DNA of 5,683 nucleotides. Origin: Clostridia bacterium. Its GTDB lineage: Bacteria > Bacillota > Clostridia > Oscillospirales > Butyricicoccaceae. Below are positions 1-5,683 of the stretch, one piece after another. Position numbers and translations under genes: made by a program. The stretch spans positions 1 to 5,683 of the forward strand of contig JAFQKM010000278.1 in assembly GCA_017396925.1 (NCBI GenBank), written 5' to 3'. The notes under the pieces are model-generated. The model was not told the origin of the DNA. It saw only the letters and a list, made by a program, of their open reading frames with translations, and searched no databases. The stretch's first letter is position 1, and each line of letters opens with the position of its first letter.

Positions 1-22
1 AAAAAGAAGAAAACTTGCACCT

Positions 23-73
23 CTATAATAGAAACCCTGTTGCACTTTGCCGAACAGCGTGCTAAAATTATAG
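23..73. repeat. Inverted repeat CTATAAT/ATTATAG flanking the tdh promoter
   Basis: CTATAAT at 23-29 is repeated as its exact reverse complement ATTATAG at 67-73, 37 nt apart. The right arm overlaps the proposed tdh -10 box, and the left arm contains a TATAAT that lacks a good -35. The arms could be operator half-sites, or AT-rich chance. The sequence alone cannot decide, so confidence is low. Confidence 0.25.
40..68 (+). promoter_or_regulatory. Probable sigma-A promoter of tdh-kbl
   Basis: TTGCAC at 40-45 is followed after exactly 17 nt by TAAAAT at 63-68. The -35 box matches the TTGACA consensus only in its first three bases, while the -10 box matches TATAAT in five of six. The predicted transcription start near 75 would give a leader of about 74 nt. 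No riboswitch-sized structure fits in that leader. The other TATAAT at 24-29 has no -35 box at a proper distance within the window. Confidence 0.5.
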
Positions 74-148
74 CAGAATGGTCTGCGCATTTTTAAGGCG
101 CGCTCGAGCATTTTATATCCGAAATTTAATTATAGGAGATGTATACAC

Positions 149-1195
149 ATGGCAAGAATGATGGATGCACTGGTCAAGCCCGATAGAGTTAAGGGCATGA
201 TCCTGACACAGGTTCCCGTTCCCACCCCCGGCCCCGGCGAAGTTCTGATCAAGATCCGCAAGACAGCGATCTGCGGTACAGACGTTCATATCTGGGACTG
301 GAATGAGTGGGCACAGAAGAACATCAATCCTCCTTATGTTGTTGGTCACGAGTATGTCGGCGAGATCGCTGAGCTGGGCGAAGGCGTTACAGGCCTGAAG
401 GTCGGTCAGCGCGTTTCCGGCGAAGGCCATATCGTCTGCGGCGAGTGCTACAACTGCCGTACAGGCAACGGCCAGTGGTGCGAAAAGACTCAGGGTGTCG
501 GCGTCAACCGCGACGGCGCTTTTGCTGAGTACCTCTGCATCCCCGCTACCAACGTTGTCACACTGGAAGACGATCTGCCCGATGACGTCGTTTCTTTCTT
601 CGACGCATTCGGCAATGCTACACATACAGCCCTGATGTGGGATCTGGTCGGTAAGAACGTCCTGATTACAGGCGCCGGCCCCATCGGCATCATGGCAGCC
701 GGCATCGCTAAGTTCGCCGGCGCAAGAACCGTTGTCGTCACCGACCTCAACGACTACCGTCTGGATCTGGCCAAGAAGATGGGCGCTACAGCCTGCGTCA
801 ACACCGGCCGTGAGAGCCTGGAAGAGAAGATGAAGGAACTGGGCATCTTCGAGGGCTTCGATGTTGGTCTGGAAATGTCCGGCGCTCAGCCTGCTCTGCG
901 TCAGATGATCAACAACATGATGTGCGGCGGTAAGATCTCCCTCCTCGGCCTGCAGGGCAAGGACATGGTCACCGACTGGAACACCATCATCATGAAGGGT
1001 CTGACCATCCAGGGCATCTACGGCAGAAAGATGTACCAGACATGGTACCAGATGAAGCACATGGTCCAGGGCGGCCTGGATATGACACCCGTCATCACAC
1101 ACAGATTCCACTACACCGAGTTCGAGAAGGGCTTTGAGGCTATGCTGTCCGGTAACTCCGGCAAGGTCGTCCTCGACTGGACAAAGAAGGACTAA
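149..1195 (+). CDS. tdh: L-threonine 3-dehydrogenase (zinc-dependent, NAD+)
   Basis: This 348-residue protein is a medium-chain zinc alcohol dehydrogenase family enzyme and closely resembles E. coli Tdh (341 aa) along its length. It oxidises L-threonine to 2-amino-3-oxobutyrate with NAD+ in the cytosol. Visible landmarks are the catalytic zinc region TAICGTDVH (Cys42, His47) and GHE (His67-Glu68), the structural zinc cysteines 97, 100, 103 and 111, and the Rossmann glycine motif GAGPIG (175-180). Asp199 lies at the end of the next strand and should bind the NAD ribose. The family-typical GVGVNRDGAFAEY, FGNATHTAL and ITHRF segments are present. The start is supported by AGGAG at 134-138, 10 nt before the ATG. 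The kbl gene follows 89 nt downstream and encodes the next enzyme, which confirms the threonine role over a generic polyol dehydrogenase. The order tdh-kbl is the reverse of the E. coli kbl-tdh operon. Confidence 0.96.
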   Translation: MARMMDALVKPDRVKGMILTQVPVPTPGPGEVLIKIRKTAICGTDVHIWDWNEWAQKNINPPYVVGHEYVGEIAELGEGVTGLKVGQRVSGEGHIVCGECYNCRTGNGQWCEKTQGVGVNRDGAFAEYLCIPATNVVTLEDDLPDDVVSFFDAFGNATHTALMWDLVGKNVLITGAGPIGIMAAGIAKFAGARTVVVTDLNDYRLDLAKKMGATACVNTGRESLEEKMKELGIFEGFDVGLEMSGAQPALRQMINNMMCGGKISLLGLQGKDMVTDWNTIIMKGLTIQGIYGRKMYQTWYQMKHMVQGGLDMTPVITHRFHYTEFEKGFEAMLSGNSGKVVLDWTKKD

Positions 1196-1212
1196 TCCAC
1201 AGTCTGTGAAAT

Positions 1213-1243
1213 GCTTATGCCCGGACAGGCTCCGGGCATAGGT
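1213..1243 (+). terminator. Intergenic hairpin between tdh and kbl (weak terminator or processing element)
   Basis: TATGCCCGGA (1216-1225) and TCCGGGCATA (1231-1240) form a perfect 10-bp stem with a 5-nt loop. C1214-G1242 and flanking wobbles can lengthen it. Only a short CTTTAAAAA follows, not a real T-tract. It may terminate partially or stabilise the upstream tdh message rather than stop transcription fully. No separate promoter for kbl was seen after it. Confidence 0.6.
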
Positions 1244-1284
1244 CTTTAAAAATATCATTCAATTTTTGAAAGGGGTATTTTCCA

Positions 1285-2472
<1,188 letters not shown>

Positions 2473-2482
2473 TTGGCGCTGT

Positions 2483-2506
2483 CAGCGAAAGCTTTCGCTG
2501 GTTTTC
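2483..2506 (+). terminator. Upstream hairpin of a tandem terminator after kbl
   Basis: An 18-bp perfect palindrome, CAGCGAAAGCTTTCGCTG (2483-2500), begins 10 nt after the kbl stop and is followed by GTTTTC. As RNA it folds into a 7-bp stem with an AGCT loop. The T-tract is short, so it is probably a weak first stop before the stronger terminator at 2530-2561. Confidence 0.5.
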
Positions 2507-2529
2507 TGAAAAAGTCCAATATAAAATCA

Positions 2530-2561
2530 ACAGCCTGTGCATAACGCACAGGCTGTTTTTT
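2530..2561 (+). terminator. Intrinsic terminator of tdh-kbl, possibly bidirectional
   Basis: ACAGCCTGTGC (2530-2540) pairs perfectly with GCACAGGCTGT (2546-2556) around the loop ATAAC, followed by six T (2556-2561). This is a textbook plus-strand terminator. Read on the minus strand, the same stem begins 12 nt after the rsiV stop and is followed by TGATTTTATATT, a poorer T-tract. It may therefore serve both convergent operons. Confidence 0.9.
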
Positions 2562-2568
2562 GTTGCCG

Positions 2569-3441
2569 TTATTTCAGCAGCGGTTCATAGACCGATTTTG
2601 GAATAGTGAAAGCCGGATTGCCCATGGAGCCGGGGGCAATGGTATATTTGTCGTAGACGATGACCAGATCGCCGTTTTCGGTGAAGAAGAAGGGCTGATC
2701 GGCCGAAAGTGTGGTCGGCGCACCGTCCGGCTGCTCGTCCTCGATATAGTAGTCGATCTGCGGGTCGGCATCCATCTGCGCCTGCATTTCCGCACGGATG
2801 GCGGCTTCCAGCGCAGCAAAGCTGTCGGGGGCAAACAGATCTCCAAAGCCGACGTGACGGCCGGTTTGGCGGTCGATGTGATAATATTTGAGGTAGGTCG
2901 TGCTGCTGGCCGCAGTTTCGGTGACACGCAGCTGCAGGGTAAACCAGCGGTCGGTGGCGGTGACGGTCTCGTAATCGATGTGGATCGAGCCGTAGCCCTG
3001 GCCGCTCAGCTCCAGCTCATGGTAGAAGCGGCTGACAGCGGCATTGGTCAGTGCATCGATATCGGCGTTGATGAGGGCAGCGGCTTCGGCGTTGTCGTCG
3101 TCCTCCACATGGGGAATATCGGCCTCCAGCAGATGGCTGCCGTCGTCATAGGTATAATTCCGGATAGTCAGTACGCGGATCAGCGAGCCGAGCAGCGGGA
3201 TCCGGCCGGCGGCCTGGGCATAGGCGGGGCTGACATTGGGCAGAACACCCAGCATGAGCAAGGCGGCGCAGGCCGCTGCGGCAGAGATCCGCTTGAAAGG
3301 AGAGGGACGGCGCTGCACAGGCAGCTTTTCGGGCAGCGCAGCCAGCGTGGCTTCGGTCATCTGATGGACGAAATCGGGGACGGCAGGACGGCCTTCGGCC
3401 TCGAGCTGCCGGCGAATGTCACGGTCGGAAGGGGTGGTCAT
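2569..3441 (-). CDS. rsiV: RsiV-type membrane anti-sigma factor
   Basis: This 290-residue protein resembles B. subtilis RsiV (about 285 aa) along its length. It has a cytoplasmic N-terminus (1-49) that should hold the sigma factor, one membrane segment (about 51-69) and an extracellular DUF4163/DUF3298-like domain. Shared segments with RsiV include IPLLGSLIRVLTI (81-93), DYETVT (157-162), YHID plus GDLF (187-203) and APGSMGNPAFTIP (269-281). In B. subtilis the outer domain binds lysozyme. RsiV is then cut by signal peptidase and next by RasP, freeing sigma-V. Here AYAQA (73-77) directly after the membrane segment fits a signal-peptidase site. The gene overlaps the sigma gene by ATGA and has AAGGAGG (3452-3458) 10 nt before its ATG. 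Lysozyme binding in this organism is inferred from the family, not seen. Confidence 0.88.
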   Translation of the reverse strand: MTTPSDRDIRRQLEAEGRPAVPDFVHQMTEATLAALPEKLPVQRRPSPFKRISAAAACAALLMLGVLPNVSPAYAQAAGRIPLLGSLIRVLTIRNYTYDDGSHLLEADIPHVEDDDNAEAAALINADIDALTNAAVSRFYHELELSGQGYGSIHIDYETVTATDRWFTLQLRVTETAASSTTYLKYYHIDRQTGRHVGFGDLFAPDSFAALEAAIRAEMQAQMDADPQIDYYIEDEQPDGAPTTLSADQPFFFTENGDLVIVYDKYTIAPGSMGNPAFTIPKSVYEPLLK

Positions 3442-3929
3442 CGGTCAAAATCCTCCTTGTTGAGATGTTTGGACAGGGCCTTACGGGCACGGAACAGCTG
3501 TTGACGGACGGTGGCCGGCGGCAGATCAAGGATCTCGGCGATCTGTCCGGTGGAATAATTCTCATAATAGTAAAGCACGATCACTTCGCGGTGGGCCAGA
3601 CTGAGCTGTTCGATGGCCGCGCGGACGGTATGGCGGGTCTCGGGATCGACGGTCGGCTCGGGTGCGGCCAGATCGTATTGTTCGTCGATGTCGATCGTCG
3701 GCTTCTGCCGCCGCAGATGCTCGATGGCTGTGTTGTGGACGATCGACAGGATCCACGATTTGAACTTGCGTCGGTCGCGCAGGGTATGCAGACTGCTGTA
3801 GGCCTTTAAAATGGCATCCTGCATGACATCGGCGGCATCGTGCTCGTTTTTCAGAATACTCAGCGCCAGACCGTAAATGTTCTGCTCGTAAAGACGGATC
3901 TGCTCGCTGAAGTAGGCTTTTTCATTCAT
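3438..3929 (-). CDS. sigV: ECF RNA polymerase sigma factor, SigV type
   Basis: This 163-residue protein is a group 4 (ECF) sigma factor with only regions 2 and 4. Region 2 spans about 9-76, with DAADVMQDAILKAY (31-44) and FKSWILSIVHNTAIEHLRRQK (56-76). Region 4 spans about 105-153, with the helix-turn-helix YSTGQIAEILDLPPATVRQQLFRARKAL. Its length is close to B. subtilis SigV (166 aa). An in-frame ATG 36 codons upstream (4037) is rejected: that extension lies inside the SGNH gene and has no sigma homology. The ATG at 3929 has AAGGAG (3940-3945) 10 nt before it and overlaps the upstream stop as ATGA. The partner rsiV follows with the same overlap. Other ECF subgroups cannot be excluded by eye, but the adjacent RsiV supports SigV (ECF30-like). 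It likely transcribes its own operon from the promoter at 4885-4913. Confidence 0.9.
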   Translation of the reverse strand: MNEKAYFSEQIRLYEQNIYGLALSILKNEHDAADVMQDAILKAYSSLHTLRDRRKFKSWILSIVHNTAIEHLRRQKPTIDIDEQYDLAAPEPTVDPETRHTVRAAIEQLSLAHREVIVLYYYENYSTGQIAEILDLPPATVRQQLFRARKALSKHLNKEDFDR

Positions 3930-4843
3930 TCGGTATCGGCTCCTTGGATGGAACGCAGGATCTCTCCGCTCTGTAGGGAGAGCCATTTGCCCCATTCGAT
4001 ATAATGACGGGCGCGCAGGTGGGCACCATCGCTGCATTTTTCTGTGGACAGGCCGCCGTCGGGGCCGTCAAACAGGGGGTTGGGATCCAGATAAAAGATG
4101 GTCCTGCCGTCGGCAAGGGCGGCGGTCTCGGCGTTGAAGGCGTCGAGGACGGGATTGTTGATGATCGGATCGCTGTCGGACCAGGCGCGCGTGACGTGGA
4201 GATTGCCCTGCAGGATGATCAGGGCTTCGGGCTGGGCCGTGCGGATCTGCTCGACAAGGGCACGGTATTTTTTCATGGTGCTGCCGGCCGGATAGCCGAC
4301 CTCGTTGATGCCCAGCATGATATATACTCTATCATAGGTACGGGCGGCAAGCAACTCCTCCAACAGGAGCTTGCCCAGACCGGGCACGGAAATACGGGCA
4401 GTACCGATTTTGTGGGGACCAAGGCCGGTGGAAGCAAAAAAGTCGGCACCCTCCAGACCGGCATATTCACGGATGCCCACCGTACGGGAGTCGCCGATCA
4501 ACAGGCAGCGCGCCATGGAGGCCGGTTCGGACGGAAGAACGGGGGCAGAAAGGGGTGCTTCGGCGGGCAGGGGAACGGCTTCGGCGGGTTCAGGAGTCTC
4601 ATGGGCAGGCGCTTCGGGCAGCACGGCTTTTCTGACCGGCTGCGATGTGGGCGCAGGTGGTACGGTGGGACGGTATTCGGCCTGCGGTGCATCATGGACT
4701 TCGCGGGGCGGCTCGGCCATGGTGATGGCCGGGGCAGCGGGCATGGGAAGAAACCAGCGGCAATAGCCGGCAGCTGCGGAAACAAGCAGGGCGGCCAGCA
4801 GCAGAAAGCAGAGGGGACGGTCGAGGGTGTGGCGTCGGGTCAT
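3926..4843 (-). CDS. Membrane-anchored SGNH/GDSL-family hydrolase or O-acyl-transfer enzyme
   Basis: This 305-residue protein has a short basic N-terminus, one membrane segment (about 11-28, possibly an uncleaved signal anchor), a Pro/Ala/Glu-rich linker (about 33-108) and an extracellular SGNH domain (about 111-295). The four SGNH blocks are visible: GDSR with nucleophile Ser119, the STG glycine Gly140, GINE with Asn180, and SDGAHL with Asp272 and His275. SGNH enzymes are esterases or acyltransferases. The extracytoplasmic part of the peptidoglycan O-acetyltransferase OatA has this fold. The many-pass acyltransferase-3 membrane domain of OatA is absent, so this would need a partner, or it is an esterase. 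It is the first gene of the sigV-rsiV operon, which suggests a cell-wall role. AAAAGGAG (4853-4860) lies 9 nt before the ATG. The substrate is unknown. Confidence 0.82.
   Translation of the reverse strand: MTRRHTLDRPLCFLLLAALLVSAAAGYCRWFLPMPAAPAITMAEPPREVHDAPQAEYRPTVPPAPTSQPVRKAVLPEAPAHETPEPAEAVPLPAEAPLSAPVLPSEPASMARCLLIGDSRTVGIREYAGLEGADFFASTGLGPHKIGTARISVPGLGKLLLEELLAARTYDRVYIMLGINEVGYPAGSTMKKYRALVEQIRTAQPEALIILQGNLHVTRAWSDSDPIINNPVLDAFNAETAALADGRTIFYLDPNPLFDGPDGGLSTEKCSDGAHLRARHYIEWGKWLSLQSGEILRSIQGADTE
3940..3945 (-). promoter_or_regulatory. Shine-Dalgarno site deciding the sigV start
   Basis: AAGGAG on the minus strand lies 10 nt before the ATG at 3929, inside the last codons of the SGNH gene. 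It favours the 163-aa sigma factor over the 199-aa reading that starts at 4037. Confidence 0.75.
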
Positions 4844-4884
4844 GGGGAGGGGCTCCTTTTGGCAGTTTTTTTCTTTCTGTAGTT

Positions 4885-4913
4885 TAGACGGCGGTAGACG
4901 AAAAAAAGTGACA
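4885..4913 (-). promoter_or_regulatory. ECF-type promoter of the SGNH-sigV-rsiV operon
   Basis: On the minus strand TGTCAC (4913-4908) is followed by seven T, and after a total of 17 nt by CGTCTA (4890-4885). This is the layout of ECF promoters: an AC-ending -35 box, a T-rich spacer start and a CGTC -10 core. Transcription would begin near 4877, about 33 nt before the SGNH ATG. A second CGTCTA at 4900-4895 is only 7 nt from the -35 and is probably not a -10. Placement directly upstream of an operon carrying an ECF sigma gene supports autoregulation, which is inferred. Confidence 0.75.
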
Positions 4914-4932
4914 GATTTTTTGGGGGAAAAAT

Positions 4933-4962
4933 AAAAAAAGCCGCTGCATCTGCAGCGGCTTT
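4933..4962 (-). terminator. Intrinsic terminator of the CKDC glutaredoxin gene
   Basis: AAAGCCGCTGCA and TGCAGCGGCTTT (4937-4948 and 4951-4962) form a GC-rich perfect stem. It is followed on the minus strand by seven T, then ATTTTT. It starts 12 nt after the gene's stop codon and insulates it from the ECF promoter just beyond. The plus strand lacks a matching T-tract. Confidence 0.92.
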
Positions 4963-4974
4963 GAAATTATTTGC

Positions 4975-5241
4975 TTATCTGAAAACTTCCAGATCGGGCA
5001 GCAGGACATAAACATCCTTGTCGTCGACGACGAAGCAGGGGATGCCCATATGCTCTTTGGCGATCTCCGACTGGAATTCGGCGGGATGGGCGTCTCTGAG
5101 GGTGATGAACTTCTTCAGGTGGGCCAGACCGCCCAGTACGTCTACATAGCCATAGCGGATACCCTCTCTGTCCAGAATCTCCTTGGCTTCTACGCAGTCC
5201 TTGCAGGCAGCATTGCCATACATAATGATCTTCTTTGCCAT
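4975..5241 (-). CDS. Glutaredoxin-like thiol-redox protein, CKDC active site
   Basis: This 88-residue protein has a thioredoxin-fold pattern: a first strand (KKIIMYG), redox motif Cys13-Lys-Asp-Cys16, a helix (VEAKEILDREGI), strand YGYVDV, and GIPC with the likely cis-proline Pro68 followed by Cys69. It belongs to the small glutaredoxin-related proteins of anaerobic Firmicutes and probably exchanges dithiol/disulfide with cytosolic proteins. Its partner and reductant are unknown. An ATG 25 codons upstream (5316) is rejected because it would put the promoter inside the gene. The ATG at 5241 has AAAAAAGGAG with AGGAG (5250-5254) 8 nt upstream. The neighbouring gene at 5370-5645 is a diverged paralogue with selenocysteine at the position of Cys13. 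It has its own promoter and terminator. Confidence 0.85.
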   Translation of the reverse strand: MAKKIIMYGNAACKDCVEAKEILDREGIRYGYVDVLGGLAHLKKFITLRDAHPAEFQSEIAKEHMGIPCFVVDDKDVYVLLPDLEVFR

Positions 5242-5249
5242 GATCGCAA

Positions 5250-5259
5250 CTCCTTTTTT
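5250..5259 (-). promoter_or_regulatory. Shine-Dalgarno site deciding the start of the CKDC glutaredoxin
   Basis: AAAAAAGGAG on the minus strand ends 8 nt before the ATG at 5241. The alternative ATG at 5316 lies upstream of the likely transcription start and has no comparable site. Confidence 0.8.
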
Positions 5260-5287
5260 CAGCATCTTTCGTGCCCTTGATACCAAA

Positions 5288-5316
5288 AGTATAGCATGGC
5301 TAAAAATGGTACACAA
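5288..5316 (-). promoter_or_regulatory. Extended -10 promoter of the CKDC glutaredoxin
   Basis: On the minus strand TTGTGT (5316-5311) is separated by 17 nt from TATACT (5293-5288), which is preceded by TGC, an extended -10 motif. Transcription would start near 5281, about 40 nt before the ATG at 5241. The promoter lies just past the terminator of the selenoprotein gene, so the two glutaredoxin genes appear to be separate units. Confidence 0.65.
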
Positions 5317-5318
5317 TC

Positions 5319-5357
5319 AAAAAACACCGTCCATTGAAAAATCAAATGGACGGTGTT
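5319..5357 (-). terminator. Intrinsic terminator of the selenoprotein gene
   Basis: AACACCGTCCATT (5323-5335) and AATGGACGGTGTT (5345-5357) form a perfect 13-bp stem around a 9-nt loop. On the minus strand it ends in six T (5324-5319). It begins 12 nt after the stop codon of the upstream gene. Confidence 0.9.
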
Positions 5358-5369
5358 GAACTTATAGGT

Positions 5370-5645
5370 TTATCTCAGCTCGTCGAGATTTTCGGGCAGC
5401 TCGAACAGGATCTTTTCCTCGCCGCTGTCTTCCTTGACAACGATGCAGGGAACGCCAACGCGGCCGCCGGCCTTGATGGCATCGAACTCGGGACGATAGT
5501 CACGATACTTGAGGAACTGCTTGAGGGGCAGCATACCTGCGGAAATATCGACATAAGCGAACTTGATGTCAGCCTGGGAAAGAGCCTCTTTCACCGGGGG
5601 ACAGCCGGGTCAATGCATGCTGGAATACATTACGATCTTTTTCAT
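5370..5645 (-). CDS. Selenocysteine-containing glutaredoxin-like protein (UPGC active site)
   Basis: The frame reads ATG at 5645, 11 codons to MKKIVMYSSMH, an in-frame TGA (5612-5610), then PGCPPVKEAL and on to TAA at 5370, giving 91 residues if TGA is read as selenocysteine. Sec12 and Cys15 form a U-P-G-C redox motif. VGVPC follows, with likely cis-proline Pro66 and Cys67. The neighbouring paralogue aligns over almost its full length, and its Cys13 of CKDC falls exactly on the TGA. AGGAG (5653-5657) lies 7 nt before the ATG, upstream of the TGA. A SECIS-like hairpin follows the TGA. Starting instead at GTG 5594 would remove the first strand and active site. Glutaredoxin selenoproteins with UxxC are known in Clostridia. 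The alternative, a nonsense-mutated pseudogene, is less likely given the intact frame after the TGA. The sequence upstream of about 5660 is too short to define a promoter. Confidence 0.85.
5573..5597 (-). promoter_or_regulatory. Bacterial SECIS-like stem-loop
   Basis: In the mRNA, counting U of UGA as 1, bases 21-26 (GAAAGA) pair with 30-35 (UCUUUC). Beyond a bulged U20 and A38, GG 18-19 pairs with CC 36-37 and CC 16-17 with GG 39-40, giving about 10 bp. The apical loop is GGC (27-29), 23 nt after the UGA. This fits the bacterial SECIS pattern of a hairpin just after UGA with G in the first loop positions. In E. coli fdhF the GGUC loop is at similar spacing. Folding was done by eye. Confidence 0.75.
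5610..5612 (-). other. In-frame UGA, probable selenocysteine codon
   Basis: TGA on the minus strand is codon 12 of the glutaredoxin-like gene, between CAT (His11) and CCC (Pro13). It takes the place of the first cysteine of the CxxC motif, three residues before Cys15. Confidence 0.82.
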
Positions 5646-5652
5646 ATCTTTT

Positions 5653-5657
5653 CTCCT
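5653..5657 (-). promoter_or_regulatory. Shine-Dalgarno site of the selenoprotein gene
   Basis: AGGAG within AGAGGAG lies 7 nt before the ATG at 5645. It places translation initiation upstream of the UGA, so the gene must either read through the UGA or make only an 11-residue peptide. Confidence 0.8.
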
Positions 5658-5683
5658 CTTTCTATTTGGAAATACAATTTAAA

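Noticed and set aside
1..148. Riboswitch or T-box leader before tdh
   Set aside because: The likely leader is only about 74 nt. No T-box motif or strong terminator hairpin is visible in it.
3930..4037. Longer sigV start adding 36 residues
   Set aside because: The extension overlaps the SGNH coding sequence, lacks sigma-factor features and has a poorer ribosome site than the ATG at 3929.
2560..4882. Plus-strand open frames of 314 and 292 codons opposite rsiV, sigV and the SGNH gene
   Set aside because: They are antisense shadows in GC-rich DNA, with low-complexity Gly/Arg-rich translations. The minus-strand genes carry family motifs, ribosome sites and coupled overlaps.
5242..5316. Longer CKDC glutaredoxin start adding 25 residues (possible signal peptide)
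   Set aside because: The extra part spans the extended -10 promoter and the ribosome site of the shorter gene, and the paralogue has no such extension.
5370..5594. 74-residue protein starting at GTG 5594
   Set aside because: It would lack the first strand and the redox motif of the fold, and no ribosome site lies at a proper distance. The upstream ATG with AGGAG is far better.
5370..5645. Pseudogene through a nonsense mutation
   Set aside because: No other lesion is seen, the TGA falls precisely on the redox cysteine, and a SECIS-like hairpin follows. It remains the main alternative if the genome lacks Sec machinery.

Overview
The window looks like chromosomal DNA from a low-oxygen Gram-positive bacterium of the Firmicutes, most likely a gut-type member of the Clostridia (Oscillospirales/Butyricicoccaceae-like). 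The reasons are strong AGGAG-type Shine-Dalgarno sites before every gene, compact intrinsic terminators with long T-tracts, an RsiV-type anti-sigma factor (a Firmicutes family), and an apparent selenoprotein. The genus is a guess. No rRNA, tRNA, CRISPR array, insertion sequence or phage gene is visible.

Left part (1-2561, plus strand): a two-gene threonine catabolic operon, tdh then kbl. Tdh oxidises L-threonine to 2-amino-3-oxobutyrate and Kbl cleaves this with CoA to glycine and acetyl-CoA. Both proteins are full length with all key catalytic residues. A plausible sigma-A promoter lies upstream, a perfect 10-bp hairpin sits in the 89-nt intergenic gap, and a strong terminator (with a weaker hairpin before it) closes the operon. 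That terminator is shared with the convergent genes on the right.

Middle part (2569-4913, minus strand): a three-gene operon, read right to left: a membrane-anchored SGNH hydrolase, an ECF sigma factor (SigV type) and its RsiV-type membrane anti-sigma factor. Each junction is a 4-bp ATGA overlap, so translation is probably coupled. The operon starts at a typical ECF promoter (TGTCAC, 17 bp, CGTCTA), which suggests autoregulation. In Bacillus subtilis RsiV is a lysozyme receptor that releases sigma-V to switch on peptidoglycan modification. By analogy this is probably a cell-wall stress or lysozyme-response module, with the SGNH enzyme as its built-in effector.

Right part (4975-5683, minus strand): two small glutaredoxin-like genes that are diverged paralogues, each with its own terminator. 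The one at 4975-5241 has a CKDC active site. The one at 5370-5645 has an in-frame TGA exactly where the first active-site cysteine should be, giving U-P-G-C. A stem-loop with a GGC apical loop begins 12 nt after the TGA and fits the bacterial SECIS pattern. It is best read as a selenocysteine-containing glutaredoxin-like protein, and ordinary ORF calling would truncate it or miss it. This is the most notable item in the window.
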